A stretch of DNA of 64,000 nt, from the NCBI GenBank assembly GCA_963662155.1, contig OY759261.1, forward strand, positions 44,167,056 to 44,231,055, in the 5' to 3' direction. The DNA is from Lamellibrachia columna. Taxonomy: Eukaryota; Annelida; Polychaeta; Sabellida; Siboglinidae. The notes under the pieces are model-generated. The model was not told the DNA's origin, did not search any database, and saw nothing but the letters and a program-made list of their open reading frames with translations. The position numbers were made by a program, and so were the translations under genes. Positions 32,042 to 43,639 of the stretch are shown in pieces (the stretch's first letter is position 1; each line of letters begins with the position of its first letter).

Positions 32042-33193
32042 TTAATTTGCGCAAAATGTTTGGAACCAGTTTGACAAAACAACGTCATACCATTGCGACT
32101 TCAAGTGCACGCCATCCAGCGACCACTCAGACACTCCGAGCGACATGTCATAGATGTCGAAGAACGTCGATATCTTCCCGTCTTTTATCGTAAATTCTGG
32201 CCGAAGGACATCGAAAAGTTCTCTGTTCAATCGCTCTATTTGCTCGTTGGTGTTATATTTGCCTTCGAAAGTGACGTTTATCCAGATCTTAGGTTTCTTC
32301 TGCAGGTTTTCGCTGATTTTGCTGAACCAGAACACTTGTGTCCGGTTAGGAACGTACATGTTAATGAGAATCTTCAGGTAGTCAATGTAGGCACGTACTT
32401 TATTTTGTTCGTATCTCGCCTTGTCGTGACTCGACGAGAAAAGCAGTATGACATCCGGGTAGTTGCCCACAAGATATTCGCTAAGTATAAACTCCTGATT
32501 CGTGTTTGACTGGTGGCAACCTTGAGGAGTTTCCTGAGGACAGTTCACCTGCCACTGGTTTCGGACCGTGGTCACTTCCGTGTCCTGGAAGAACTCCATC
32601 GCGATGTACTCGATATTTACTTTCAAAGATCCGTCTGAGCACGACTCGGTGCTGCTTCTGCACCCACTGCAATCTCTGTGATGCACAACGATGTCTGAAG
32701 CCATCAGATTAGTCCCTTCTATGAAATAGTTCATGTCGGGGATTGTGAGTTCACTTTCAACTTTTACAGTGCGACATTTCATAGACTTTTCCAGAAGTCG
32801 TTTCAATGCGTTAAGGTACCGCAGTCCGTTGGAATCCCCAAGAACGACAAGTTTCGTGATGTTCCGTCGCGTCAGGCACTCGCGCAAGTATTCCTTCGGG
32901 ATGTCTCTGAAAGGGAGGCGACATGCATCTGGCAGGAAGGTCGAATTGACCCAGCGACCACCCGTCGGGAAGTAATTGTGTTCGATGCAATATTTCCTGA
33001 TTACATCTACTGAACATAGAGGCACGTGTTTGAAGACATCAGCTGGTTTCGGCTTCTTCTGTTGAATCTTTCCACCCCATATCGATGATATCGCTGGCGG
33101 TGACCAGTAGAAAATCAGAAACCACAAATAGTACGCGCTGACTGCGACGACAGTAACAGCGATAGTACGTCGCGTTTTGTTCGAACAGGTCAT
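32042..33193 (-). CDS. NXPE / PC-esterase-like type II membrane protein
   Basis: A single exon encodes 383 residues from ATG at 33193 (an upstream TTG in frame is not a likely start). A short cytosolic N-terminus with Lys/Arg is followed by a signal anchor at about 10-30 (IAVTVVAVSAYYLWFLIFYW), then a stem and a lumenal domain. VVLGDSN with Ser121 and the late DGVHL (Asp360, His363) are the GDS and DxxH blocks of PC-esterase/SGNH-like domains found in NXPE, CASD1 and plant TBL proteins. About eight Cys and N-glycosylation sequons (NST at 83, NIT at 111, NVT later) fit a Golgi or extracellular lumen. The family handles acyl groups on glycans where activity is known; substrate here is unknown. 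It may be one of an expanded intronless set, a retrocopy that kept its frame, or the large last exon of a spliced gene. No AATAAA is seen close after the stop. Confidence 0.8.
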   Translation of the reverse strand: MTCSNKTRRTIAVTVVAVSAYYLWFLIFYWSPPAISSIWGGKIQQKKPKPADVFKHVPLCSVDVIRKYCIEHNYFPTGGRWVNSTFLPDACRLPFRDIPKEYLRECLTRRNITKLVVLGDSNGLRYLNALKRLLEKSMKCRTVKVESELTIPDMNYFIEGTNLMASDIVVHHRDCSGCRSSTESCSDGSLKVNIEYIAMEFFQDTEVTTVRNQWQVNCPQETPQGCHQSNTNQEFILSEYLVGNYPDVILLFSSSHDKARYEQNKVRAYIDYLKILINMYVPNRTQVFWFSKISENLQKKPKIWINVTFEGKYNTNEQIERLNRELFDVLRPEFTIKDGKISTFFDIYDMSLGVSEWSLDGVHLKSQWYDVVLSNWFQTFCAN

Positions 33194-33378
33194 CGTCAAG
33201 TTCTACGGAACGTGATGATCACGAGCGACGCCGTTTTCGGTCAGACCAAATGGTCAAATACGTGTGTCTGAAACAGTAGACCAGTTCATCTGAGTGAGCT
33301 CTGTCAACAGGCTACGTTTAAAGAGAGCATCTGCTTAAAGAACCTGAAGCAGTACAGACTTCAGAACACAATGTTGCA

Positions 33379-33545
33379 TTGGTGGCCATTTTAACGTTTT
33401 GTCTCCTTATAAGAAAACTGAACCATTAAAAATTCTGAAAGAAAAATCACAGTCACCGCCATCAGGTCGTCGATATTCTGAGCACGTTTCGTCAAAATCA
33501 CATGCTTTCAGCTATCTTAATCATGTCACAAACGCGCCTACCCTC
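33379..33545 (-). repeat. dispersed repeat shared with 8690-8860, copy 2
   Basis: Lies just upstream of the NXPE-like gene. The adjoining minus frame (33686 to 33498) reads PTTPVGLLEFSTQKNANIEG, then RRVCDMIKIAES, like an exon of a repeated gene. Its partner at 8690 has RTSGRFKRAEG in the corresponding place. Confidence 0.55.
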
Positions 33546-33647
33546 AATATTGGCATTTTTTTGTGTGCTAAATTCTAATAATCCTACTGGTGTTGTGGGA
33601 ATGTCACCACCAAAATAACTTCGCGTCTTCGAATCCGCTTCAAACTG

Positions 33648-33712
33648 CAACATCTCACTGCCAAAGGTGTAACATCTCACTGCCAAAGGTGTAACATATC
33701 ACTGCCAAAGGT
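33648..33712 (+). repeat. 22-bp tandem repeat, 3 copies
   Basis: Unit AACATCTCACTGCCAAAGGT plus GT, three copies. Confidence 0.93.
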
Positions 33713-34640
33713 GCGACATTTTGGACTTTCCAACCTCACTTGCTGAATACAGTTACTTTTTGGCAAATAAAATAAGTGAAATAGGCTAAATTGCGTATTT
33801 TGGGCACTACATTTTCAGAAGTGTAACTGTCGTATGACCTCTATGTCGCTCTCAGGCAGATATGTCTTATATACGGCGACCTCTGCGGTTTACATCCTGG
33901 CACAATGTGGTAAGAACAAGAAAGAAAGACGCTTTCTCCATAGAAGGTTTGCACCTCGGGCGCCAAACTTTCAGGGATTAATCTACGGACCCCACGAATG
34001 AAACGTAACGCCTTTATTTTTTTTAAATACCCCGTATATTAAGGGTTCTTAGAGGTTTTATGGTAAATCAAATGTTCGCTACGTAAAACGTTAACTTCCA
34101 ACAATCGCAGAAACCACGCACGCGCGCGGCGAATACTTCGGTACGTAAACCGTTTGACAGTACGTAGCGCCATCTGGGTGGTTTATATTAATTATAGTAG
34201 AAAACATGCACCCACGTATTGGCCCGATGTCGCAGACCTAGGTATCCATGGGTCTAAATTCACGCGACCTTCAACATTTCGAACATGCAACTAGTATTGC
34301 ATCACGTGCGTGACGTGATTGTTTCTGGTAATACGTTTTAACGTTCCCTTAAACAATCTCGAGGGAATTGATGGCATATTGGCCTGAGGCATTTGGTATC
34401 ATGACTGTTATCCTGTCCTGGGGACGGGCTTTTTGCTAGTATAATTAACTAGCTCATTTATACAACAGTGCGAGTTTTGATAGTGCATGTGTGCAGAAGG
34501 AGAAAGAACATGCATGAATAGTTGAGTGTATATATTGAAATATGTGTTATAATATGAAATATAAATGGTGATAGTATTGATGCTTGCATTTAAAATAGAA
34601 TGTAAGTTCATGTAACTTTATTAACTAATATATATTTTTA
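33713..34640. other. intergenic, no gene supported
   Basis: Non-coding. The 67-codon minus frame 34408-34611 is AT-rich noise. Confidence 0.4.
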
Positions 34641-35840
34641 ATAATATTCTTAAGTGGTTGAATTCAATAATTAAAATGGTATGGTTAGTATAAGATAATA
34701 TTAGTGTATTATAGAAAATAATTTAAATTTCTAGAGGTAACACATATTTTAATCTGGTTAATATACCGTCCGTTTTGGAACAATTGTTTGATATATTTGT
34801 CAGTGTTTTTTTCCTATTTAATTTTGTATCTAAAGTCAGTCCTAAAAATAATTATTCCACTCGTTCTATGTTGATATTATTGATGTTGAGGAACACGTGT
34901 ATTTAGCTTTATTGGGAATTTGAAAGGTCATATATTTAGATTTAGTTTTGTTTAATGATTGAATCCCATGTGCAATAGTTTGACCTATGCTTGTAAAATA
35001 GTTATTGAATTTATTTTCAATATCCGTTTTATTTGTTATATTAATGCCATTACTTTCAAAATATAATATTTTTGAAAGAATTTCATTTGTGATTTTCCAA
35101 GTATTTCAGATGTCATTTTGGAAACGGTTAAAGCATAACTCAAAATAATGTTTTTTTGCTTGCACTAATATTTTTCTTTAAACGTTCAAAGGTTGGTGAG
35201 AATGACCTCATAGTTAGGTGAATAATCTTAATGTCGAAATGTGATAGATATTAGAAGACCCTATGTGATAGAAGCAGAATGTTTATATTTATTGAATTTC
35301 ATGATTTTGATTGGCATATGCTTATCCTTTGCTCGCATAATGTCTTCATGTATTATGTTTTAATTTAAATTGAGATCAACCTTTGAACATTTATTTTGTT
35401 TGTTATAGATTTCCTCAGAGGTAATTTAATTTTTAACACTATGCATTGCTACTTTGTTTTGTAATTTTACTCTTCCGAATTTATTAGAAATTAAGTTTTT
35501 AGAGTGATATCCATGAATAGGAAGTATGGTTGAAGATAAAAAGCTTTAGTGAAGATCCCTACTGTACTTTCTAATATAAATTTATTTAACTAGTTCTAGT
35601 GCAGCGGGTTGGTAATACAGTTTTAAGATATATGTTGTAAATAATCAGTTCCTGCAGTGAGCTGATTTGTTTAATCATGGCTTTGATAATTACGTGGTCG
35701 TTATGGGTCCAGCAGTATCAAAACAAATCACTGTATATTCTATTTTTGTTAAGCTTGAGTAAAGTTATGCTCTGTAATAATGAGATTACTGCTATTTTTC
35801 AAAGTAGATAAAGTCGCGTTAAATTCATCGCTGCAATTTT
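34640..35840 (-). mobile_element. decayed Jockey-like LINE, endonuclease-to-RT linker
   Basis: Reading leftward from 35200: KKNISASKKHYFELCFNRFQ (frames joined across a shift), NTWKITNEILSKILYFESNG, then INITNKTDIENKFNNYFTSI, GQTIAHGIQSL and KYMTFQFPIKLNTRV. This is the characteristic linker between endonuclease and RT in LINE ORF2 (W..IN.I, I.N.FN.YF..IG..LA). Possible endonuclease remnants extend to about 35840. Numerous stops and no RT follow it. Confidence 0.6.
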
Positions 35841-36419
35841 TTTTCGTTACATTAATTTAACCTGCCACAATCAAGTTTATCGGCAGAGAAATTATCTGCC
35901 GACATGCTTACATACATGACTGATAGGTCAAGAAATACTTAGACTATATATAAACAAACGTATTTGGATATAGGGCTATCTCGGATTTTGCCCCGGATTG
36001 CATTGGCGGCCATTTTTTAAGATGGCCGTGAAAACCAACGTTTCCGATATTTAAAGAACTACGTAACCCAGGGCCGCAGTTTTGGTGTCAAAAAATAATG
36101 GAGAATTTGAATGTCGGAGAAGGTCAAATGTAAAATATTTGAAATCGTCGACCCAAAAACCTATATTTTGACACCACAGTGGCGGTTCTAAGTGGCGTAG
36201 GGGAAACTAGGGCTAGTTGTATACAAGGGCGTGACGTTACAGAGTCGTTTTACGAAAACATAGCACACGTACGGAGTCACCGTCGACACGTAAAACTGTA
36301 TTGGCTATGCGCACATTATATGGCCAGTCATCATAATAAATGAACGAATGAGTGAAGTTAATATCAACTTAAGATGCTCGTCCTGTTGCAATACATATGA
36401 TAATAATAATAATCGTAAA
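35841..36419. other. intergenic, no gene seen
   Basis: No coding content. GGGCTAGTTGTATACA near 36208 also occurs at about 25588, marking a short dispersed sequence. Confidence 0.35.
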
Positions 36420-36893
36420 CTATGGCGCCTATATCCTCAGGAACCTGAGCTCAGAGGCGCAACAAAACATAATCATTAGACATAATCGTGAACAGGGACG
36501 CACTAAAGTCATTATCAAAACGAGGGACAACCGAAGATTTATGGTGGAGATGCAATTTGGAATAAATATGTCTTGAGTTTTTATTCGGAAGATAATATTC
36601 AGATGTTTTCAAATTGGTGGGGAATTTATTCCAGACCCTATGCGCAGCGACAGAGAAAGCACGTTTGCGCAAGTTAAGTTTTAAGTTGTATTTAAGTGGT
36701 GAAATTGATGATCTGAGCTGCCTAGGGATATTTGAAAGATGAAGGAGACTAGCCTAGTAGGGTGCTTGTTGTGTAGATAGAGCACGATGTGTAAGAGTGG
36801 ATAGCTTAAAATAATTCGATGTGTAAAAGGAAGCCAGTGTAACTGTTTAAGTAGTGGTAGTGATGGTGAAATCCGAGGCGCTCTGAGTACCAC
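36420..36893 (-). mobile_element. L2/CR1-type LINE C-terminal fragment
   Basis: Leftward reading gives LRAPRISPSLPLLKQLHWLP, then (after a stop and shift) KRAFSVAAHRVWNKFPTNLK. The order R.PR...PLL..LHWLP ... FS..A...WN.LP.. is the C-terminus of many LINE ORF2 proteins. Its 3' end near 36420 carries CTGAGCTCAGAGGCGC. Confidence 0.7.
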
Positions 36894-37089
36894 ACGAGCC
36901 AGACAATTGTATTACTCGTTGGAGTTTAGCCAAGCCTCTTTTAGCAATGTTATTTAGTAGTGAATTACAATAGTCAAGGCGGCTTAATATTTTACAATGG
37001 TGTATCATTATTATCTAAAGCGATTATTGTTCTGTCTACGAGTTACTAAGCGGGCAGTTCTGTTGAATGTTCAGTTCTAAAGCCATGTT

Positions 37090-37497
37090 GACTAATCATA
37101 CAAAATATTATGTTGTTTGAAGTATGCATAAAGTTGATTATGGATAACCTTTTTGATTATTTTGGAAATTACTGGTAGCAGTGATATAGGTATATAATTA
37201 GTAAAAATATAATCTTCTCCACTTTTGTAAATAGGAATTACTTTTGCATGTTTTTATTTATCTTGGAAAATTCCTGTATTTAATGTTTGTTTTGTTATTA
37301 GAGTGATTGGTTTGATAAAAAGCTAATTTTATATATTTTAGCTGTTTAAGAGATTTACTGTTTACTAGTTTTCAGGGGAAACCATCTATTATTTTTATTA
37401 TTGTCTCTTCATCAATTTCCGTAAATTTAAACGCGATAGTTAAGTTCCTTTTTAAGTAATAACTAAAATTGTTATCACTATCATTTCTAATTTTGTT
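37090..37497 (-). mobile_element. decayed Jockey-like LINE, start of RT domain
   Basis: From 37497 leftward the frames give FKFTEIDEETIIKIIDGFPLKTS, split by stops, then IYKISF, FLSNQSL, a GIF-like IQEFSKINKNMQK and finally IFTNYIPISLLPVISKI-like sequence (encoded near 37160-37220). The right edge coincides with the Gypsy LTR, so the LINE probably was the insertion target; I could not find its continuation right of 42278. Confidence 0.5.
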
Positions 37498-37503
37498 TCA
37501 ATA

Positions 37504-37635
37504 TGTCGTTTATTGTCACTATTGAATTGTTTAGTACACCGTACAATTCCGGCATTCACACCTTGTTACCCGGCGGGCAAGACTAGTGCGCATGATCGTA
37601 GCTACAGTCTTTTGTACAAGTCACATCTTGACACA
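37504..37635 (-). repeat. 3' LTR of the Gypsy element
   Basis: Partner of 42147-42278. The shared sequence continues six bases (TCAATA) beyond the likely LTR end on the left, so the exact terminus is uncertain. Confidence 0.85.
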
Positions 37636-37979
37636 TCCCTTTTGTTCTAAAAGAACTTAATGTCATTTTAAATTATGAGTATTCTACTTCTTAATCTATT
37701 CACAGCAAACAATTATAAGTAGTATGCAGTGCATGAACATGTAAAAACACATGCCCACAATTAGTCTTCATTGTAATATCGTCTATATACGACTATCAAT
37801 AATTATGAATTAAATGTCGAATGTTCTCAAACATCTGAACGATTAATAATAATAATTATGAACTATAACGTCAAATATTCTAAATAATCAGGTAAACTGG
37901 CCAATTAAATCGAAATTATTGTTAAATGATCAATCATTCTTGCCCAGTCCAATTTTCGATCAATGTTTTCACAGTACAA

Positions 37980-39503
37980 TCACTTTTGTACATACTCCGC
38001 CAGACGCGCAGGTCTTTTCTTCTGTCTGGTTGATCGTCTGATGATCAGCGGTTCACGGCTAATCACCGTCTCGTTCAGGGTGATGCTATTTTTCGCGACA
38101 GGAACAGCTGCATAGCGTTGCAGGTCATGTGACAGAACTGGCACAGGTGGTACTGTCTCGCGTGTTCTTCTTAGATGCACCCGATTTCGCCTGTATGTGC
38201 CCTCAGGTGTATCTACCTCATACGAACGCTCATCCAGTCGTCTTTGCACAACAGCCTTTTCCCATTCCTTTTGTCCGTGACGAAATGGCTGCAGTCGGAC
38301 CACATCCCCTTCTTCTAGGACGGGCAGATCTTTGGCAGTCTTGTTGTAGTGTTTGGCCTGTTTACATTGCAAATCCTTGAGGCGGATTCTGTCTTGGTTC
38401 AGATACTCTTCCCCTCGCGGTGCTAGAAACTTGCTGGACATCGGAAATAATGTCCGGGTTCTCCTGTTCAGTAAACGTTGTGCCGGGCTGCTTCCCAGGC
38501 CTTGTGTTGGTGTGTTCCTGATCTCTAACAGAGCAAGATAGGGGTCTGTCTGCGATTTCTTGCATTTGCGGAACATCAACTTTGCAGCTTTGACAGCCGC
38601 TTCTGCTTTCCCATTGGCATTTTGGTGCCCTGGTGCACTTGTTTGATGCTCGAAATCCCATTTCGCAGCGAATGTGCAGAACTCTTCCGACACGTACTGA
38701 GGTCCGTTATCACTCACGACCACATATGGTATGCCAAATCTAGCAAAGTGTGACTTCAGCTGTTTAATCACGCTTGTTGTGGTTGTTGAGTTTATTCTGT
38801 CAACTTCCAAGAAGTTACTTGTGTAGTCGACTATGACTTGATAGTCTCGTCCTTCCCAGCTGAACAAGTCTACACCAACTTTCTCCCATTGTAGCGTCGG
38901 TGTTTCATGTGTTATGAGGGTTTCTTTCTGTTGCGACCTCTCATACGATCTGCATGCCTCGCAGTTCTCAACGACTTGTCTGATGTCTGCCGCCATGTTC
39001 GGCCAGTACAGACATTCATGTGCTCTTCGTAGCACACTTTCCACTCCAAGGTGTGATCTGTGGAGACATTCTTTCGTGAGTTTCCGCATTCCCTCGGGAA
39101 TAACAACTCGTTCTCCGCGGAATATCAGTCCGTCGCTGACAGCAAGTTCATCTCTCATGCTGAAGTATGCATGGACACTAGCTGGTACTTCATGCCTCGA
39201 CTCTGGCCAACTTCGCTGTATCACATGTTTCAACATCTGCAATGTCTCATCCCTGTCCGTGCAAGTCTTGAGCATTTGCATGCGTTCTGTGCTGATTGGT
39301 AGATGCCTCACTGCATTCACAGCACCGAAGTTGTCAGTACCTCCACTGTGCGGCAGGTATGACCTTGAGAGTGTATCAGCAATATACATATCTTTCCCTT
39401 TGTGGTATACGACTTCAGTGTCGTACTGCAACATGCGAAGGAGCATTCCTTGCAGTCTCCTTGGTGCTTTGTATAGCGGTTTCTTCACGATCATTTCCAG
39501 TGG
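37980..39503 (-). pseudogene. RNase H end plus integrase of the Gypsy element
   Basis: Starts after TAG at 39504 (VHSDH then stop then PLE) and is open for 504 codons. It finishes RNase H (MLQYDTEVVYHKGKDMYIAD), then a zinc-binding HHCC domain (HRSHLGVESV ... ENCEACRSYE), a core with Asp in GVDLFSW, Asp in VSDNGPQYV and Glu in NGKAEAAVK (the DDE triad intact), and a basic C-terminal region. The integrase itself appears undamaged. Confidence 0.92.
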
Positions 39504-40523
39504 CTAGTGATCACTGTGTACGATTGTTCTTCTCCCGAATGTATACTGATGGAAACGTTCCAACGCGAACACATTCTTTCTCGATTTGAGCATATCGAGT
39601 TTCTGTGCTGGTGAGCGCACGACTTGCATACCCAATGGGTTTCCCGTTCTGAAGGAGTGCAGCTCCCAGTCCTCTTTCACAAGCGTCACATTCTACGACT
39701 AACTCGCTGTGTGGGTCGTAGCATGCAAGAACGGGGGTCTCCGTCGTCAGCTTCTTTACTTTCGCCATTGCTTCGTCTTGTTCTTTGGTCCATTGCCATA
39801 GAACATCAGGCTGAGTCGGTCTCCTGATGGGCTCCATAGCGCTGGAGAGGCCAGGTAGGAACTTCGATAAGTATCCTATTGTTCCCTGCGACCTCTGAAT
39901 TCCCTTGACATCTGTCGGGTTTTCAATCTTGAGGATTGCCTCTATCTTCCTTTCGTCAGGTTTCAAACCCTCGCTGGTCACCCTGTGTCTCATGAAGTTG
40001 ATTTCATCGAGTCTGAACTCGCATTTGTTGTTGTTGTCAACTTCATGCCTGTTTCTCTACATCTCTGCAGCAACAGTCTCAACTTCTTGTCATGATCTTG
40101 TTCGTCACGCCCGAACACCACTATGTCATCGGCGACACATACGACTCCGTCCAAACCCTCCAGTGTTTGGTTCAATTTCCTCTGGAAGATCTCTGCACTA
40201 ACATTCATTCCGAATGGTAGACGATTCCATCGGTATCTACCGAACGGCGTTATGATGGTGGTGAGCAGACTGCTTTCGTGATCTAGTTCACAGTGCCAGT
40301 AGCCCGATTGTAGGTCTACCTTTGAAAGGACTCTTGCAGTTGACATCTCTGGTAGCACCTCTTCCATTGTCGGTAATGGGTACAGTTCTCGTTGTAGAAC
40401 TTTGTTGAGTGGCCTCGGGTCAATGCATACTCGCATCCTTCTTTGTCTGAATTGAAATTTGGTTGCACCACTCAGTCGGCTCCTCGATGGGACATATGAC
40501 TCCACTCTCAACCATTCTGTCAA
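39504..40523 (-). pseudogene. reverse transcriptase and RNase H of the Gypsy element, frameshifted
   Basis: RT palm has VLSKVDLQSGYWHCELD, TPFGRYRWNRLPFGMNVSAE and the catalytic CVADDIVVFG (VADD, typical of this group). Frameshifts sit near 40440 (before RVCIDPRPLNK), near 40020 (a lost base in an ACAACAA tract) and near 39570 within RNase H. RNase H shows [18 protein letters not shown], then EKEC. Confidence 0.9.
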
Positions 40524-41934
40524 GTTCAGATTTTAGCTTGGGTTTGAGTGCAACTGGCACTCTTCTGGCAGAACACTGTACAGGTTTTGCACCCTCTTCC
40601 ACGTGAAGGTGTACCTTTCCCGGTAGGGTTCCTAGTCCGCTATCGAATACGTCGGCGTATTCATCCAACAAGTTTGTTGTCATGACTTGATGAAGTAGCT
40701 TGAAACAGTCATAATTCACTGTTATTAGTTCCATCTTTTCTGCTGCATGTCGACCCAGAAGAGGAGTAAAGTTTCCTTCGACTACTTCGAACTGCACGGA
40801 GTAACTTGTTTGATTAACCGGGTTGACCAACGTTGCCAACGTTTTGCCTATGACCTCTCTCGTGGTCCTATTCCACATATGTAATGTGACAACAGATGGG
40901 TGAATGTCATCTTTGCTGACATACTTTTTCGGTAACACATTCACGGTTGTGCCACTGTCGATTTGAAATTTCACGGATTTGTCGTTCATCCACATTTCGG
41001 CATATATTGGGCCTTTGGTGTATCTGCCTTTATCCAAGGCCATGATGGATTCTTCATAGGTGCGGCCACACCGGTCCACCGTATGCACCTTCTTGTTTCC
41101 AATCTTGCAGCAGTTTGAGAAGTGGTTTCTTCCCAAGCATCTCCTACACGTTCTCCCCCATGCCGGGCAACATACTTTCTTTTGTGGGTGAGCTCGTCCA
41201 CAGAATTTACACGTGCGTTTAGTGTCACCATCACTGTATGTGGCGTTTTGTCTTCGCTGCATTGTCCTTTGACTGCGTAAATTGCCAGGTTTCCAAGCTG
41301 AATTTTGTCTGTCAGCATCACCAGAGTGAGATTTCTTAATTTTGTGTATCTCTGCAGAGACATTGACTGACTTCATCTGTGCCGTTGCCGCCTCGTCGGA
41401 ACGGCATATGTCCATGGCTGCTTGTAACGTGAGTTGCCGCTTTTGGAGCAGGTGTTTTCACGTTCCTGCGTCGTAGACGCCCATGACAATCCTATCTCTG
41501 ATAAGTGAGTCGCTCATACAATCGCAGAAGTTGCATGATTTTGCGAGATTCCGTATCTCCGCCAGGTATGAATCAAAGGATTCCTCGGTACCTTCGTTTC
41601 TTCTATTGAAAACGTACCGCTCATACGTTTCATTTATCTCGCCTTGTATAGCAGCATATATCTTTCTGATGATGAGAGTAGTGTCTTCTTTGTCTTCTTG
41701 TTCGGTGAACGTCAAGTTATCATACAGTCTGACACCTGTCGGCCCCATAACGTTGAGGAGCACTGCCAGTTGATATGGCTTCTCCTGCCGATTTAGTCTT
41801 GTAATGACAGCGTAGTTGTTAAACAAACGCTTAAACATCGTCCATTCTTCTTTGGGGCTGTCCTTTAAACACAGTTGTGGCGGTGGATTTATATTAGCTA
41901 ACGGCGCCGCAGCCACCGCTTCTGCCACTGCCAT
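40424..41934 (-). pseudogene. Gag and protease of the Gypsy element with in-frame TGA
   Basis: Begins at ATG 41934 (MAVAEAVAAAPLANINPPPQ). Capsid part to about 41500; TGA at 41458-41460 interrupts DAGT/KHLLQKR in the same frame. Then come a Cys/His knuckle (CKFCGRAHPQKKVC plus CRRCLGRNHFSNCC), the aspartic protease site FQIDSGTTVNVLP and the RT leader (VPVALKPKLKSELDRMVESG). Gag and Pol share one frame with no ribosomal frameshift site needed. Confidence 0.9.
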
Positions 41935-42146
41935 CGTGACGGTGTTTTCACAAAAGACTATAGACAATAAAACCGCGTTCGTTTCGCTGCCGTAAGCACT
42001 TGCTGCACTTTCAACACTCGCTCACGAGCGCTCGGATATTTCAGTGTACATTTCATTGGGTAGAAATAACATTGTCCTTTACTCGCATGTTTGCGATCCT
42101 GGGGCTTAGGCTCACCTTATCCCCTCACTGCCACCATTTTTCAATA

Positions 42147-42278
42147 TGTCATTTATTGTCACTATTGAATTGTTTAGTACACCGTACAATTCCGGCATTC
42201 ACAACTTGTTACCCGGCTGGCAAGACTAGTGCGCATGATCGTAGCTACAGTCTTTTGTACAAGTCACATCTTGACACA
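42147..42278 (-). repeat. 5' LTR of the Gypsy element
   Basis: Begins TGTGTCAAGATGTGACTTGT on the minus strand. No convincing target-site duplication could be matched between 37490-37503 and 42279-42290. Confidence 0.85.
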
Positions 42279-42519
42279 CTTTTCCTACATAGCATCCTTT
42301 CATTCTGTTATCTGTATGAATATCTTGGATGTGCTTCCAGCATTTTGTTGTATGTGAATCTGAAATGTGTTTCAGTTCAAGGCGCATGCTGAGGAACAGT
42401 GATTGAGACAGCCCCACCAGTTCTACCAGACCTGCACCCTGGTGGCGTCCTCTGGTGTTGCGCATCCAGCATTCCACAGGACAGTCGTGCATCTCGACTA
42501 GTTTCTTTTGAAGTTGACA

Positions 42520-42735
42520 CCTATATATTATACTCTTGGGGGTTAAGATAGACAGAGTCGTGGTTGCTTACTATACTTTATAGTAGTTTTTAGTATCATT
42601 TCATGGGTGATTTGCCATGGCTCACTCCTACAGAAATGTAGACATATATACTGTATAGATTGCCCTGTTTCTTATGTGTCAAATAAATGACACGTTTAAA
42701 CCTTACTGGTCAACTGATTTAGGCCATCATGAATA
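42520..42735 (+). repeat. direct repeat, left copy
   Basis: Resembles 43388-43620 in order: TATTATACT.TTGGGGTTAAG, GTTGCTTA, TTTCATGG.TGATTT, CATGGCTCACT, GTGACACG, TTAAACCTT, TCAA.TGATTTAG. Possibly two copies of one element or old LTR-like ends. Confidence 0.6.
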
Positions 42736-43387
42736 GTTTAAGTAATATGAACAGACTTTGATCATCAGATCAGGTAACTTGCAAAAGTGTGAACACCCTT
42801 ATGTCATAGTATGTAGACACTTTTGCTCTTTTTAAATTTGGACTGGATGTGGTTTAATAATTTGTCTGATGATTTCACAAGAACTAAATAAAAGAAATGA
42901 TACAACACATTAACTAGCATGTTGTAATTTATATGATATAGGTTAATTTTTTTGCGAAATGAATCTGAAAGGAAACAACAACAAAATATAATTGAGAAGG
43001 AACCTTTTGGCCGTCTCAAAAACAGCTGTGGGTAAACAAAATTATGACGTGTATGCTTCTAATGTAGACCTGTTAAGTTCCTGAGAAGCAAAGTCTAGAT
43101 ATTTTACCCGATACAACATTGTCCTTTCACGCAAACGAAAGCAGGATTTTACCGCCAGCTATGTAACAAAACACAAAAAATCGAAGATATGTCAATGATG
43201 CGATTATTGACCAATGAAAATGAAAGTTGTGATTCAGCCTGATAAATTCAAAGGAAAATAAAAATAATTATTTTTGAAAAAAGGGAGGTAGTCTGAAAAC
43301 GGAAGATTTTTTTTAAACGTGGTAGGAAGCCTGAAACATGAGACGCACCCACCAAAAACAGGATACTTAACAGGTCCAGTAATGTGA
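42736..43387. other. spacer between direct repeats, no gene seen
   Basis: AT-rich. The minus frame 42804-43019 has no feature. If the flanking repeats are LTRs this would be a 650-bp non-coding interior. Confidence 0.35.
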
Positions 43388-43620
43388 TGTACTATATTAT
43401 ACTATTGGGGTTAAGGTAACCGGAGTCTGTGTTGCTTAATAAACTTTCTATCTCATGATGCACATGTTTTGTGTTTTTGTTATATTTTTCTTCTAAACAA
43501 TCTGATGTCACAACAGCTTTTACTATAATTTCATGGTTGATTTTTCATGGCTCACTGCCACAGATATGTAAAGTGACACGCTTAATTAAACCTTCGTGTT
43601 CAATTGATTTAGAGTATCGG
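43388..43620 (+). repeat. direct repeat, right copy
   Basis: Right partner of 42520-42735, slightly longer through internal insertions. It ends where LINE copy B begins. Confidence 0.6.
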
Positions 43621-43639
43621 AACAAATGGTGGCGCCACC

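Larger units (their letters stand above)
37498..42278 (-). mobile_element. near-full-length Ty3/Gypsy retrotransposon with very short LTRs
   Basis: Minus-strand element. Direct repeats 37498-37635 and 42141-42278 differ at four or five positions. The strict LTR is probably 132 bp (TGTGTCAAGATG...GACA). Polypurine tract ACAAAAGGGA lies directly before the 3' LTR. Primer site TGGTGGCAGTGAGGGG lies just inside the 5' LTR, partly like the complement of initiator tRNA-Met. One gag-pol frame holds capsid, zinc knuckle, protease, RT, RNase H and integrase in Ty3 order, with no envelope frame. Lesions: two stops and three frameshifts. It resembles the K02A2.6-like group. Confidence 0.95.

Noticed and set aside
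37980..41967. Gypsy gag-pol as an endogenous retrovirus
   Set aside because: There is no envelope frame between integrase and the 3' LTR, and the domain order and VADD box fit ordinary Ty3/Gypsy retrotransposons.
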